From Enterobacter sp. JUb54 (lineage in GTDB: Bacteria > Pseudomonadota > Gammaproteobacteria > Enterobacterales > Enterobacteriaceae), in contig NZ_CP060418.1 of the NCBI RefSeq assembly GCF_014298075.1, forward strand, positions 806,001 to 870,000: a DNA stretch of 64,000 nt, written 5' to 3'. Numbering within the stretch: the first letter of the stretch is position 1; the number at the start of each line of letters is the position of its first letter. The notes under the pieces are model-generated. The model worked only from the letters and a program-made list of their open reading frames with translations, was not told where the DNA came from and searched no databases. A program made the position numbers and the translations under genes. Positions 50,237-60,212 of this stretch are shown in pieces.

Positions 50237-50940
50237 ATTATTAGCAAAACATATCAATATAGCTGATATGGGCGCGTAAAATACTTTTCCGCAATATTTG
50301 TTTTTATCTTTTATTATCATGTGGTTATCGAATTTATTCTCTGTTTTCCTCGCTTTATCCTCTTCGTAACAACTGTTATTTTCTTCACATCATTCTCTGG
50401 TGCTTGCCGTTGGATAATTGAAATGATATTAGTAATTTCACTATCAGAGCAGATGAATGTGCTAAAAAATAATCGATTGTTAAATTTTCGTACAAAAAAG
50501 CATCATCGCCACGTTGCCGGGGCTCTGAGCGAAGGCTGAAAATTTATCTGTATGAAATATAAGTGCTTTACTCTGCCAGGGTTTTGAAAGCAGGACAGGG
50601 CGGCAGGGTAAGAAAAAAGATAAAAGAGAATTCGGTAACATATTTGCAAATTGCATTGGCGGTGGTGATGGCCTTTTGATATTTTCCGGCCTGATCCTTC
50701 GCTCAAAAATATACGTAAATGAGAATCATTATTAATTAACTCATTGCGACCACCCTGAATAAGCGGGTGAAAGAATCGACGCTAAGGCTGCCGTTTGAGC
50801 GGCCGTAATAAATAAGTCGGTGATAGCAAGCAGTAAAGTCTGACAGCAGCAAAAACTCCTGCACTGTACAGAATCCCGCAAGGGGAAAAAAACAGGCTGG
50901 TTAAATAGCCAGTAATTATAATGAATGGAGTAACAACACA
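50237..50940 (+). other. Approximately 700-bp upstream/leader region of oppA
   Basis: No supported gene. The first half is AT-rich. Directly before the oppA ATG is GGAG (50925-50928) and the CA-rich AACAACACA (50932-50940), the type of target paired by the G/U-rich domain of the small RNA GcvB, which represses oppA in E. coli and Salmonella. The promoter could not be placed with confidence. Confidence 0.5.
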
Positions 50941-52572
50941 ATGACCATCATCACCAAAAAAAGTCTGGTAGCTGCAGGGGTTCTCTCTGCGCTAATTACC
51001 GCCAATGTTGCCATGGCGGCAGATGTACCTGCTGGAGTGCAGCTGGCGGACAAGCAAACGCTGGTTCGTAATAACGGCGCAGAAGTGCAATCGCTGGATC
51101 CACATAAAATTGAAGGCGTGCCGGAATCCAACATTAACCGCGATTTGTTTGAAGGACTAGTGATCGGCGATGTAGAAGGCCATCCAACTCCTGGCGTGGC
51201 GGAGTCCTGGGATAATAAAGATTTTAAAGTCTGGACGTTCCATATTCGCAAAGATGCAAAATGGTCCGACGGCTCGCCGGTCACCGCACAAGATTTCGTT
51301 TACAGCTGGCAGCGCCTGGCTGATCCAAAAACCGCTTCCCCTTACGCCAGCTACCTGCAATATGGCCACGTGCTGAATGTCGATGAGATTATCGCCGGCA
51401 AAAAACCGACCAGCGACCTGGGCGTGAAAGCCATCGATGATAAAACCTTCGAAGTCACGCTGAGCGAACCGGTTCCTTATTTCTATAAACTGCTGGTTCA
51501 CCCATCAGTTTCTCCGGTCCCTAAAGCCGCTATTGAAAAATACGGTGAGAAGTGGACCCAGCCTGCCAATATCGTCACCAACGGCGCTTATAAACTGAAA
51601 GACTGGGTGGTGAACGAGCGTATTGTGCTTGAGCGTAATACCAACTACTGGGATAACGCGAAAACGGTCGTTAATCAGGTTACCTACCTGCCGATTTCTT
51701 CGGAAGTAACGGACGTTAACCGTTATCGCAGCGGCGAAATCGACATGACCTATAACAACATGCCGATTGAACTGTTCCAGAAACTGAAGAAAGAGATCCC
51801 GAAAGAAGTTCACGTCGATCCGTATCTGTGCACCTATTACTACGAAATTAATAACCAGAAAGCACCGTTTACCGACGTGCGTGTTCGTACCGCCCTTAAA
51901 ATGGCGCTGGATCGCGAAATCATTGTCAATAAAGTGAAAAACCAGGGCGACCTGCCGGCTTATAGCTATACGCCGCCATATACCGATGGAATGAAAGTTG
52001 TTAAACCAGAGTGGTTCAACTGGACTCAGGACAAGCGTAACGAAGAAGCGAAAAAACTGCTGGCTGAAGCGGGATATACCGCTGATAAACCGCTGACCTT
52101 TAATCTGCTGTATAACACCTCTGATTTGCATAAAAAACTGGCGATTGCCGTTGCCTCCATCTGGAAGAAAAATCTGGGTGCCAACGTGAAGCTGGAAAAT
52201 CAGGAATGGAAAACCTTCCTCGATAATCGTCATCAGGGGACCTTCGATGTGGCGCGTGCCGGCTGGTGTGCAGATTACAACGAACCGACTTCTTTCCTTA
52301 ATACCATGTTGAGCGACAGCTCAAACAACACCTCTCATTATAAGAGCCCGGCCTTCGATAAGATCATCGCTGCAACCCTGCAGACCACTGATGATGCGAA
52401 ACGTGCAGACCTGTACGCGCAATCGGAACAACAGCTGGATAAAGACTCTGTGATCGTACCGGTGTTCTATTATGTCAACGCCCGTCTGGTTAAACCGTGG
52501 GTTGGTGGCTACACCGGTAAAGACCCGTTAGATAATATCTACGTTAAAAATCTGTATATTATCAAACATTAA
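50941..52572 (+). CDS. oppA: Oligopeptide ABC transporter periplasmic binding protein OppA
   Basis: A 543-residue substrate-binding protein (SBP family 5) that captures peptides of two to five residues. A Sec signal peptide ends in ANVAMA-AD near residue 27. The body (DPHKIEGVPESNINRDLFEGL, VNPxY-like GAYKLKDWVVNERIVLERN) closely matches E. coli OppA (543). It leads oppABCDF, with an intercistronic hairpin before oppB that may allow much higher oppA expression. Confidence 0.97.
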   Translation: MTIITKKSLVAAGVLSALITANVAMAADVPAGVQLADKQTLVRNNGAEVQSLDPHKIEGVPESNINRDLFEGLVIGDVEGHPTPGVAESWDNKDFKVWTFHIRKDAKWSDGSPVTAQDFVYSWQRLADPKTASPYASYLQYGHVLNVDEIIAGKKPTSDLGVKAIDDKTFEVTLSEPVPYFYKLLVHPSVSPVPKAAIEKYGEKWTQPANIVTNGAYKLKDWVVNERIVLERNTNYWDNAKTVVNQVTYLPISSEVTDVNRYRSGEIDMTYNNMPIELFQKLKKEIPKEVHVDPYLCTYYYEINNQKAPFTDVRVRTALKMALDREIIVNKVKNQGDLPAYSYTPPYTDGMKVVKPEWFNWTQDKRNEEAKKLLAEAGYTADKPLTFNLLYNTSDLHKKLAIAVASIWKKNLGANVKLENQEWKTFLDNRHQGTFDVARAGWCADYNEPTSFLNTMLSDSSNNTSHYKSPAFDKIIAATLQTTDDAKRADLYAQSEQQLDKDSVIVPVFYYVNARLVKPWVGGYTGKDPLDNIYVKNLYIIKH

Positions 52573-52579
52573 TGGCAAT

Positions 52580-52609
52580 ACGTGGGGCAGGCGCAGCTTG
52601 CCCCACCGT
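52580..52609 (+). other. oppA-oppB intercistronic hairpin
   Basis: GTGGGGCA (52582-52589) pairs perfectly with TGCCCCAC (52599-52606). There is no T-run, so it is more likely a 3' stabiliser or processing stop that lets oppA exceed oppBCDF than a full terminator. Confidence 0.6.
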
Positions 52610-52656
52610 GTCTGAATTCATCGCACTCGATAGGCACAGGCCAGAAGGTACGGGCA

Positions 52657-53577
52657 ATGTTAAAATTTATATTTCGTCGCTGTCTGGAAGCGATTCCGAC
52701 GCTATTCATTCTAATTACTATTTCTTTCTTCATGATGCGTCTTGCACCGGGGAGTCCGTTCACTGGTGAACGCACGCTGCCGCCGGAAGTCATGGCGAAT
52801 ATCGAAGCCAAATACCATTTAAATGACCCCATCATGACCCAGTATTTTCATTATCTGAAACAACTGGCGCACGGTGATTTCGGTCCTTCTTTTAAATACA
52901 AAGACTATTCGGTAAACGATCTGGTGGCCTCGAGCTTCCCGGTCTCTGCCAAATTAGGTCTTGCCGCCTTTTTGTTGGCGGTCATTCTCGGCGTGACGGC
53001 GGGGGTGATTGCGGCACTGAAACAAAACACCAAGTGGGATTATGCGGTAATGGGGGTGGCCATGACCGGGGTAGTGATACCCAGTTTCGTGGTCGCGCCG
53101 CTGCTGGTGATGATATTTGCCATCACCTTGCACTGGCTGCCCGGCGGAGGCTGGAACGGTGGGGCGTTGAAGTTTATGATCCTGCCGATGGTGGCCCTGT
53201 CGTTAGCCTATATCGCCAGTATCGCGCGTATTACCCGTGGCTCAATGATTGAAGTTCTGCACTCTAACTTCATCCGTACCGCCAGGGCGAAAGGGCTGCC
53301 GATGCGCCGGATTATCTTCCGCCATGCGCTGAAGCCTGCACTGTTGCCGGTCCTTTCTTATATGGGACCCGCGTTTGTTGGGATCATCACCGGCTCAATG
53401 GTCATCGAAACGATCTACGGTCTTCCGGGAATTGGTCAGCTGTTCGTGAATGGCGCGTTGAACCGCGACTATTCGCTGGTGTTGAGTCTGACCATTCTGG
53501 TCGGCGCGCTGACTATTCTGTTTAACGCGATTGTTGACGTGCTGTATGCCGTCATCGATCCGAAGATTCGCTACTGA
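52657..53577 (+). CDS. oppB: Oligopeptide ABC transporter permease OppB
   Basis: A 306-residue inner-membrane permease with about six transmembrane segments and the EAA loop (RTARAKGLPMRRIIFRHALKPALLP). The start at 52657 gives MLKFIFRRCLEAIPTLF as in E. coli; an in-frame ATG at 52582 overlaps the intercistronic hairpin and adds 25 unconserved residues. Confidence 0.97.
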   Translation: MLKFIFRRCLEAIPTLFILITISFFMMRLAPGSPFTGERTLPPEVMANIEAKYHLNDPIMTQYFHYLKQLAHGDFGPSFKYKDYSVNDLVASSFPVSAKLGLAAFLLAVILGVTAGVIAALKQNTKWDYAVMGVAMTGVVIPSFVVAPLLVMIFAITLHWLPGGGWNGGALKFMILPMVALSLAYIASIARITRGSMIEVLHSNFIRTARAKGLPMRRIIFRHALKPALLPVLSYMGPAFVGIITGSMVIETIYGLPGIGQLFVNGALNRDYSLVLSLTILVGALTILFNAIVDVLYAVIDPKIRY

Positions 53578-53591
53578 AGCCGGGGTTCGCC

Positions 53592-54500
53592 ATGATGTTA
53601 AGTAAGAAAAATAGCGAAGCGCTGGAAAACTTCAGTGAAAAGCTCGAAGTTGAGGGGCGTAGCCTGTGGCAGGACGCCCGCCGCCGCTTTATGCATAACC
53701 GCGCCGCGGTTGCCAGCCTGATTGTGCTGGTGATTATCGCGCTGTTCGTGACCATTGCACCGATGGTATCTCAGTTCTCCTACTTTGATACCGACTGGGG
53801 CATGATGTCCAGCGCACCGGAGATGGAGTCCGGCCACTACTTTGGCACCGACTCCTCCGGCCGTGACCTGCTGGTTCGCGTGGCGATCGGTGGGCGTATC
53901 TCGCTGATGGTTGGTGTGGCTGCCGCGCTGGTGGCGGTGGTGCTGGGGACGCTCTACGGTTCGCTCTCCGGCTACCTGGGCGGCAAAGTGGATTCGGTGA
54001 TGATGCGTCTGCTGGAGATCCTCAACTCCTTCCCGTTCATGTTCTTCGTTATCCTGCTGGTCACCTTCTTTGGTCAGAACATCCTGCTGATTTTCGTGGC
54101 TATCGGGATGGTCTCCTGGCTGGATATGGCGCGTATCGTGCGCGGCCAGACGCTGAGCCTGAAGCGTAAAGAGTTTATCGAAGCAGCGCAGGTTGGCGGG
54201 GTATCCACCTTTAATATTGTGGTTCGCCATATCGTGCCGAACGTGCTGGGGGTGGTGGTGGTGTACGCCTCGCTGCTGGTGCCGAGCATGATCCTGTTTG
54301 AATCCTTCTTAAGCTTCCTTGGTCTGGGAACCCAGGAGCCGCTGAGCAGTTGGGGCGCATTACTCAGTGATGGTGCTAACTCCATGGAAGTGTCGCCATG
54401 GCTGCTGCTGTTCCCTGCCGGTTTCCTGGTGGTAACGCTGTTCTGTTTCAACTTTATCGGCGATGGCCTGCGTGATGCCCTCGACCCGAAAGACCGTTAA
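53592..54500 (+). CDS. oppC: Oligopeptide ABC transporter permease OppC
   Basis: A 302-residue partner permease of OppB with about six transmembrane segments and the EAA loop (IEAAQVGGVSTFNIVVRHIVPNVLG). Length and sequence match E. coli OppC, including the N-terminal MMLSKKNSE. It is 14 bp after oppB and 11 bp before oppD. Confidence 0.97.
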   Translation: MMLSKKNSEALENFSEKLEVEGRSLWQDARRRFMHNRAAVASLIVLVIIALFVTIAPMVSQFSYFDTDWGMMSSAPEMESGHYFGTDSSGRDLLVRVAIGGRISLMVGVAAALVAVVLGTLYGSLSGYLGGKVDSVMMRLLEILNSFPFMFFVILLVTFFGQNILLIFVAIGMVSWLDMARIVRGQTLSLKRKEFIEAAQVGGVSTFNIVVRHIVPNVLGVVVVYASLLVPSMILFESFLSFLGLGTQEPLSSWGALLSDGANSMEVSPWLLLFPAGFLVVTLFCFNFIGDGLRDALDPKDR

Positions 54501-54511
54501 GGAGCGCCGTC

Positions 54512-55525
54512 ATGAGCATAATTGAAACGGCAAAAGCGCCGCAGGCGCAGCAACAATCTGGCCTGCTGCTGGATGTAAAAGACCTCCGGGTGACGTTTAA
54601 GACACCGGATGGCGATGTTACGGCGGTCAATGACCTCAATTTTAACCTGCGTGCCGGGGAAACTCTGGGCATCGTCGGTGAATCGGGCTCCGGTAAATCG
54701 CAGACCGCATTTGCCTTGATGGGCCTGCTGGCCTCTAACGGTAATATCGGCGGCTCGGCGTTATTTAACGGCCGCCAGATCCTTAATTTGCCGGAACACG
54801 AGCTGAATAAGCTGCGTGCCGAACAAATTTCAATGATCTTCCAGGACCCGATGACCTCCCTGAACCCTTACATGCGGGTGGGGGAGCAGCTGATGGAAGT
54901 GTTGATGCTGCATAAAGGTATGGGCAAAGCCGAAGCGTTTGAAGAGTCGGTGAAGATGCTCGATGCGGTCAAAATGCCGGAAGCGCGCAAGCGCATGAAA
55001 ATGTACCCGCACGAGTTTTCCGGCGGGATGCGTCAACGCGTGATGATTGCCATGGCGTTGCTGTGTCGGCCAAAACTGCTGATTGCCGATGAACCGACTA
55101 CCGCGCTGGATGTGACGGTTCAGGCGCAGATCATGACCCTGCTGAATGAGCTCAAGCGCGAGTTCAATACCGCGATCATCATGATTACTCACGATCTCGG
55201 TGTGGTTGCCGGGATCTGTGACAAAGTGCTGGTGATGTACGCCGGACGCACCATGGAATATGGGATGGCGCGCGATGTGTTTTATCATCCTTCGCATCCG
55301 TACTCGATTGGCCTGCTGAACGCGGTGCCGCGCCTGGATGCCGAAGGCGAGTCGCTGCTGACCATACCGGGTAACCCGCCCAACCTGCTGCGTCTGCCAA
55401 AAGGCTGTCCGTTCCAGCCGCGCTGCCCGCATGCGATGGAAATTTGCCATAGCGCTCCACCGCTGGAGGAGTTTGCACCGGGCCGCCTGCGCGCCTGCTT
55501 TCAACCAGTAGGGGATCTGCTATGA
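54512..55525 (+). CDS. oppD: Oligopeptide ABC transporter ATP-binding protein OppD
   Basis: A 337-residue ATPase: Walker A GESGSGKSQ, signature FSGGMRQRVMIAMAL, Walker B LLIADEPTTALD, switch His in ITHDLG. The C-terminal oligopeptide-transporter extension has the Cys cluster (KGCPFQPRCPHAMEIC) that binds Fe-S in homologous transporters. It overlaps oppF by four bases (ATGA). Confidence 0.97.
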   Translation: MSIIETAKAPQAQQQSGLLLDVKDLRVTFKTPDGDVTAVNDLNFNLRAGETLGIVGESGSGKSQTAFALMGLLASNGNIGGSALFNGRQILNLPEHELNKLRAEQISMIFQDPMTSLNPYMRVGEQLMEVLMLHKGMGKAEAFEESVKMLDAVKMPEARKRMKMYPHEFSGGMRQRVMIAMALLCRPKLLIADEPTTALDVTVQAQIMTLLNELKREFNTAIIMITHDLGVVAGICDKVLVMYAGRTMEYGMARDVFYHPSHPYSIGLLNAVPRLDAEGESLLTIPGNPPNLLRLPKGCPFQPRCPHAMEICHSAPPLEEFAPGRLRACFQPVGDLL

Positions 55526-56526
55526 ATGCCGTTACCGAACAAAGAAAAGTCCTGCTCGAAATCGCCGACCTGAAAGTCCATTTCGATATCAAGGACGGGA
55601 AACAGTGGTTCTGGCAGCCGGCCAAAACGTTGAAAGCGGTCGATGGCGTCACGTTGCGTCTGTACGAAGGTGAAACCCTGGGCGTCGTTGGCGAGTCCGG
55701 CTGCGGTAAATCGACTTTTGCGCGGGCGATTATTGGCCTGGTGAAAGCGACCGATGGCAAAGTGGCCTGGCTTGGCAAAGATTTGCTCGGTATGAAACAG
55801 GAAGAGTGGCGTGCGGTGCGCAGCGATATCCAGATGATTTTCCAGGATCCACTGGCCTCGCTGAACCCGCGTATGACGATCGGTGAGATTATTGCTGAGC
55901 CGCTGCGTACCTATCATCCGAAAATGACGCGTCAGGAAGTGCGTGACAAGGTTAAGGCGATGATGATGAAGGTGGGGCTGTTACCCAACCTGATCAACCG
56001 CTATCCGCACGAGTTCTCCGGCGGCCAGTGTCAGCGTATTGGTATTGCCCGCGCGCTGATCCTGGAACCGAAGCTGATTATCTGTGATGAGCCGGTATCG
56101 GCGCTGGACGTGTCGATTCAGGCGCAGGTAGTCAACCTGCTGCAGCAGCTACAACGGGAAATGGGCCTGTCGCTGATCTTTATCGCCCATGACCTGGCGG
56201 TGGTGAAGCACATTTCCGATCGCGTCCTGGTGATGTATCTCGGGCACGCGGTGGAGCTGGGCACCTATGATGAGGTGTACCATAATCCGCTGCACCCTTA
56301 TACCAAGGCTCTGATGTCCGCGGTGCCGGTTCCGGACCCGGATCTGGAAAAGAATAAAACCATCCAGCTGCTGGAGGGCGAGCTACCCTCGCCGATTAAC
56401 CCGCCATCGGGATGCGTGTTCCGTACCCGCTGTCCTATTGCCGGGCCGGAGTGTGCGAAAACGCGACCGGTGCTGGAGGGAAGCTTCCGTCATGCGGTTT
56501 CCTGTCTGAAGGTAGACCCGTTATAA
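55522..56526 (+). CDS. oppF: Oligopeptide ABC transporter ATP-binding protein OppF
   Basis: A 334-residue second ATPase: Walker A GESGCGKST, signature FSGGQCQRIGIARAL, Walker B LIICDEPVSALD. A C-terminal Cys-rich segment (SGCVFRTRCPIAGPEC) parallels that of OppD. It is the last gene of the opp operon, followed directly by a strong terminator. Confidence 0.97.
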   Translation: MNAVTEQRKVLLEIADLKVHFDIKDGKQWFWQPAKTLKAVDGVTLRLYEGETLGVVGESGCGKSTFARAIIGLVKATDGKVAWLGKDLLGMKQEEWRAVRSDIQMIFQDPLASLNPRMTIGEIIAEPLRTYHPKMTRQEVRDKVKAMMMKVGLLPNLINRYPHEFSGGQCQRIGIARALILEPKLIICDEPVSALDVSIQAQVVNLLQQLQREMGLSLIFIAHDLAVVKHISDRVLVMYLGHAVELGTYDEVYHNPLHPYTKALMSAVPVPDPDLEKNKTIQLLEGELPSPINPPSGCVFRTRCPIAGPECAKTRPVLEGSFRHAVSCLKVDPL

Positions 56527-56530
56527 TCTC

Positions 56531-56562
56531 AGGGGCTGACGTAGGTCAGCCCCTTATTTTTT
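56531..56562 (+). terminator. Terminator after oppF
   Basis: GGGGCTGAC (56532-56540) pairs with GTCAGCCCC (56545-56553), followed by TTATTTTTT. The next gene starts only 11 bp beyond. Confidence 0.94.
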
Positions 56563-56573
56563 GAGAGGTTAAC

Positions 56574-57410
56574 GTGGCCGTCCATGCTTATTCCGCCCGC
56601 CAGCGGCTGTATCATTTACTCTTCGATCAATCCCGACGCTCCGGGCGCCGCTTTGAAGCCCTGTGCGGCATGTTTGCGCTGCTCAGCGTGCTGGTGATAT
56701 TTATCGAGTCTGGTCTTGGCACGCAATATCATCTGACCTTTGATGAATGGCATATTTTTGTCTGGCTCGAGATTTTTGTTACCGTCGTTTTTACCCTGGA
56801 ATATATCCTGCGTATTGCCACCTGGCCGAAACCGCTGAGCTATATCTTTAGCTTTTGGGGCGTCATCGATCTCGCCACGATCCTGCCGCTCTATGTTATG
56901 TGGATGTGGCCGGAAATGAGCCTTAATTATGTTTTTGCCTGGCGAGCGATGCGGGCGATCCGCTGTTTGCGTATTCTCAAACTGCTGCGGTTTATGCCGT
57001 CACTGAATATTTTCTGGGTGGCCGTTGTCAGCGCCCGCCATCAGTTAATCCTGTTCTATTCATTTATTGCGATCGTGATGGTGATTTTCGGATCGCTGAT
57101 GTACCTGATTGAAGGCCCGGAATATGGTTTCACCACCTTAAATGCGTCGGTGTACTGGGCAATCGTCACCATCACAACGGTCGGCTATGGGGATATCACC
57201 CCGCATACCCCAATGGGAAGGGTGCTGGCGTCGATCCTAATCTTAATCGGCTACTCGATTATTGCGATCCCGACAGGGCTGATTACCACCCATATGACCA
57301 GCTCGTTGCAGGAGCGTCGCGCTCGTCGGACGTGCCCCAGCTGTCAGCACACGGCGCATGATAAAAATGCACGTTATTGCAATGCCTGCGGGAGTGAACT
57401 GCCGGAGTGA
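56574..57410 (+). CDS. Kv-type voltage-gated ion channel with C-terminal zinc ribbon
   Basis: A 278-residue six-transmembrane channel. The S4 voltage sensor has Arg124, 127, 130 and 133 at every third position plus Lys136 and Arg139. The pore loop has the potassium filter TVGYGD at 202-207. After S6 there is no TrkA-N (RCK) domain; a short tail has Cys254, 257, 269 and 272 (C-x2-C-x11-C-x2-C), a zinc-ribbon pattern. E. coli Kch, encoded near this locus, is longer and has an RCK domain, so this is a different channel. Translation starts at GTG with GAGAGG upstream, immediately after the oppF terminator. Potassium selectivity is inferred from the filter. Confidence 0.88.
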   Translation: MAVHAYSARQRLYHLLFDQSRRSGRRFEALCGMFALLSVLVIFIESGLGTQYHLTFDEWHIFVWLEIFVTVVFTLEYILRIATWPKPLSYIFSFWGVIDLATILPLYVMWMWPEMSLNYVFAWRAMRAIRCLRILKLLRFMPSLNIFWVAVVSARHQLILFYSFIAIVMVIFGSLMYLIEGPEYGFTTLNASVYWAIVTITTVGYGDITPHTPMGRVLASILILIGYSIIAIPTGLITTHMTSSLQERRARRTCPSCQHTAHDKNARYCNACGSELPE

Positions 57411-57425
57411 CGGGAGAGTGAAAAT

Positions 57426-57464
57426 AAAATGGCAGCCACTCTGATGAGCGGCTGCCATTTTTTT
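57426..57464. terminator. Bidirectional terminator between channel gene and yciU
   Basis: A 12-bp stem pairs 57426-57437 (ending TGGCAGCC) with 57450-57461 (starting GGCTGCCA). T-runs or T-rich tracts flank both sides, so it can serve both convergent genes. Confidence 0.92.
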
Positions 57465-57487
57465 AGCTGGTGCGGCGAGCGGGGCGC

Positions 57488-57829
<342 letters not shown>

Positions 57830-57851
57830 TTAAACATCTGATTGGCACGTT

Positions 57852-59312
57852 TTACAGCAACGGACTGAAGAAGTAAAACAGTCGCTCAGCGATCCGTTGC
57901 CACAGCGGACGTTTTAACCACAGCTTCGCATCCAGCAGGCGCGAGCGGGAAATATAATCATCCTGAACGGCCGCCAGATCGCCGCCGAATCCGACGTCAT
58001 CAATCACCAGGGTGATTTCGAAATTAAGCCACAGGCTACGCATATCGAGGTTCACCGTGCCGACCAGGCTAAGCTCGCCGTCAACCAGGACACTCTTAGT
58101 ATGCAGCAGGCCACCTTCGAACTGATAAATTTTTACCCCGGCGGCCAGCAGCTCGGTAAAGAAGGCCCGGCTGGCCCAGCCGACCAGCAGCGAATCATTC
58201 TTCCGCGGCAGGATAATGCTGACGTCGACCCCGCGCTGCGCTGCCGTACAGATCGCATGCAGCAGATCGTCGCTGGGCACGAAGTACGGCGTGGTCATGA
58301 TCAGGTGTTCTTTGGCGGAATAGGCGGCGGTCAGCAATGCCTGATGAATCAGGTCTTCCGGGAAGCCCGGGCCCGAGGCGATAGTGTGGATGGTATGGCC
58401 GCTGGCCTCTTCAAAAGGCATGATGTTGAGGTCCGGCGGCGGCGGAAGAATGCGCTTACCGGTCTCAATTTCCCAGTCGCAGGAGTAGACGATGCCCATT
58501 GAGGTGGCGACCGGGCCTTCCATACGTGCCATCAAATCAATCCACTGGCCTACACCGGAATCCTGTTTAAAGAAACGCGGATCGACCATGTTCATACTGC
58601 CGGTATAGGCAATATAGTTATCAATCATGACCATTTTGCGGTGCTGGCGCAGGTCCATGCGGCGCAGAAACACACGCATCAGATTGACCTTCAGCGCTTC
58701 GACAACTTCAATCCCGGAGTTGCGCATCATCGCCGCCCACGGGCTGCGGAAGAAGGCGACGCTCCCGGCCGAATCCAGCATCAGGCGGCAATGAACGCCG
58801 CGTCGTGCCGCGGCCATCAGCGATTCGGCAACGTTATCGGCCATGCCACCAGGCTGCCAGATGTAAAACACCATCTCAATGTTGTGCCGGGCCAGCTGAA
58901 TATCGCGCATCAGCGCCTGCATGACATCATCCGACTCCGTCAGCAGCTGGAGCTGGTTACCTTTAACACCGGCAATCCCTTGACGGCGCTCGCAGAGCTG
59001 GAACAAGGATTCCGCAACCGGGCTGTTATCATCGGCAAAGATATGTTTGCAGGCTTTAAGGTCGTTAAGCCATTTGGCGGTAGAGGGCCACATTGCCCGG
59101 GCTCGCTCTGCCCGACGTTTGCCCAGATGCAGTTCGCCGAAGGAGAGATAGGCGATAATCCCGACCAGCGGCAGAATATAGATAATGAGTAACCACGCCA
59201 TTGCGGAGGGAACGGCGCGCCGTTTCATCAATATGCGTAACGTTACACCGGCGATGAGTAGCCAGTAACCAAGAATGACCAGCCAGTTCACTACCGTGTA
59301 AAAGGTTGTCAT
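57852..59312 (-). CDS. clsA: Cardiolipin synthase A
   Basis: A 486-residue membrane enzyme condensing two phosphatidylglycerols to cardiolipin and glycerol. Two N-terminal transmembrane segments (about 5-25 and 36-58) precede two phospholipase D HKD motifs (HRKMVMIDN and [10 protein letters not shown], each H-x-K-x4-D followed by a GS/GT-x-N pattern). It matches E. coli ClsA in length. Confidence 0.97.
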   Translation of the reverse strand: MTTFYTVVNWLVILGYWLLIAGVTLRILMKRRAVPSAMAWLLIIYILPLVGIIAYLSFGELHLGKRRAERARAMWPSTAKWLNDLKACKHIFADDNSPVAESLFQLCERRQGIAGVKGNQLQLLTESDDVMQALMRDIQLARHNIEMVFYIWQPGGMADNVAESLMAAARRGVHCRLMLDSAGSVAFFRSPWAAMMRNSGIEVVEALKVNLMRVFLRRMDLRQHRKMVMIDNYIAYTGSMNMVDPRFFKQDSGVGQWIDLMARMEGPVATSMGIVYSCDWEIETGKRILPPPPDLNIMPFEEASGHTIHTIASGPGFPEDLIHQALLTAAYSAKEHLIMTTPYFVPSDDLLHAICTAAQRGVDVSIILPRKNDSLLVGWASRAFFTELLAAGVKIYQFEGGLLHTKSVLVDGELSLVGTVNLDMRSLWLNFEITLVIDDVGFGGDLAAVQDDYISRSRLLDAKLWLKRPLWQRIAERLFYFFSPLL

Positions 59313-59456
59313 AGATGAAAAATCCTTTTGAATTACTCTATGTCATGAGTTTACGCATCAACATGCATCTGGCAAATAAAAACACAGCGAAAGCGTTGGT
59401 CTGCCAGATTCATAGGTTTATAATGTGGACTGTTTTTCACTTGTAGAGTAGTAGCA

Positions 59457-59630
59457 ATGAAGCGTAGTAGAACGGAAGTAGGGCGCTGGCGTATGCTAAG
59501 ACAGGTGAGTCGCCGTAAGTCCCGCTGGCTGGAGGCCCAATCGCGCCGCAACATGCGCATCCTTTCTATCAGAAAGGAGTTGGTGAAACGACAACGTGGC
59601 TCCCTGCTGTTTGTCTTCACTGATTACTGA
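59457..59630 (+). CDS. yciY: Small basic protein YciY
   Basis: A 57-residue Arg-rich protein (MKRSRTEVGRWRMLRQ, then SRRKSRWLEAQSRRNMRI) matching the 57-residue E. coli YciY in length and order. Function is unknown. It is divergent from clsA and followed by a hairpin at 59651-59670. Confidence 0.9.
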   Translation: MKRSRTEVGRWRMLRQVSRRKSRWLEAQSRRNMRILSIRKELVKRQRGSLLFVFTDY

Positions 59631-59650
59631 TAGCTGAATACCGATACGAA

Positions 59651-59680
59651 AGGCACCGTTTACGGTGCCTCTGTTCTTTA
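59651..59680. terminator. Hairpin between yciY and yciI
   Basis: AGGCACCG (59651-59658) pairs with CGGTGCCT (59663-59670), with CTGTTCTTT following. It lies between convergent yciY and yciI and can act on both. Confidence 0.8.
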
Positions 59681-59695
59681 AGCGCCCAACCGGTC

Positions 59696-59992
59696 TCAGA
59701 AAACCTGCTTATAAGGTTTTACTGACACGTTCTGATATACCCCAGCGGCGTTATAAGGGTCATCATTTGCCCATGCTTTTGCCACTTCCAGCGATTCAAA
59801 CTCTGCAATGACCGTTGAACCGGTAAAGCCAGCCGCGCCAGGTTCATTACTGTCAACTGCCGGCATTGGCCCGGCGGTCAGCAGACGACCTTCATCACGT
59901 AATAATTGTAAACGTGCCAGATGGGCAGGGCGAACCGACATGCGTTTTTCCAGAGAATCGGCGATGTCTTCAGCGTAGATAACGTAAAGCAC
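59696..59992 (-). CDS. yciI: YciI family protein
   Basis: A 98-residue dimeric alpha-beta barrel protein of the YCII family with conserved RPAHLARLQ and DDPY segments proposed to form an active site; the substrate is unknown. It starts at GTG (59990-59992), with AAGGAG seven bases upstream, giving MLYVIYAED as in E. coli. It is divergent from tonB. Confidence 0.93.
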   Translation of the reverse strand: MLYVIYAEDIADSLEKRMSVRPAHLARLQLLRDEGRLLTAGPMPAVDSNEPGAAGFTGSTVIAEFESLEVAKAWANDDPYNAAGVYQNVSVKPYKQVF

Positions 59993-60144
59993 GGCAAGGC
60001 TCCTTATCAATAAATTGGCGAATCACGTTAAGTGAATCCACCGTTGACTGCAATGCAAAGATGCGAGTCAGCACGAAAATGTCTGGCCTCAAGGTTTTTT
60101 TTCCACAAAATGAGGCAAATATTGATGCCAGATAACACGGCTTA

Positions 60145-60173
60145 TTGAATATGATTGCTATTTGCATTTAAAA
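60145..60173 (+). promoter_or_regulatory. tonB promoter with Fur box
   Basis: TTGAAT (60145-60150), a 17-bp spacer and TTAAAA (60168-60173) form a promoter. Overlapping it, GAATATGATTGCTATTTGC (60147-60165) is Fur-box-like and essentially that of E. coli tonB. Iron repression is therefore expected. Confidence 0.82.
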
Positions 60174-60212
60174 TCAGACCATCATTTTTCAACAGAAACG
60201 ACTATGAGCGCA

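Noticed and set aside
50321-50539. A 72-codon frame upstream of oppA
   Set aside because: It is AT-rich and hydrophobic by composition, has no convincing ribosome-binding site and matches no family.
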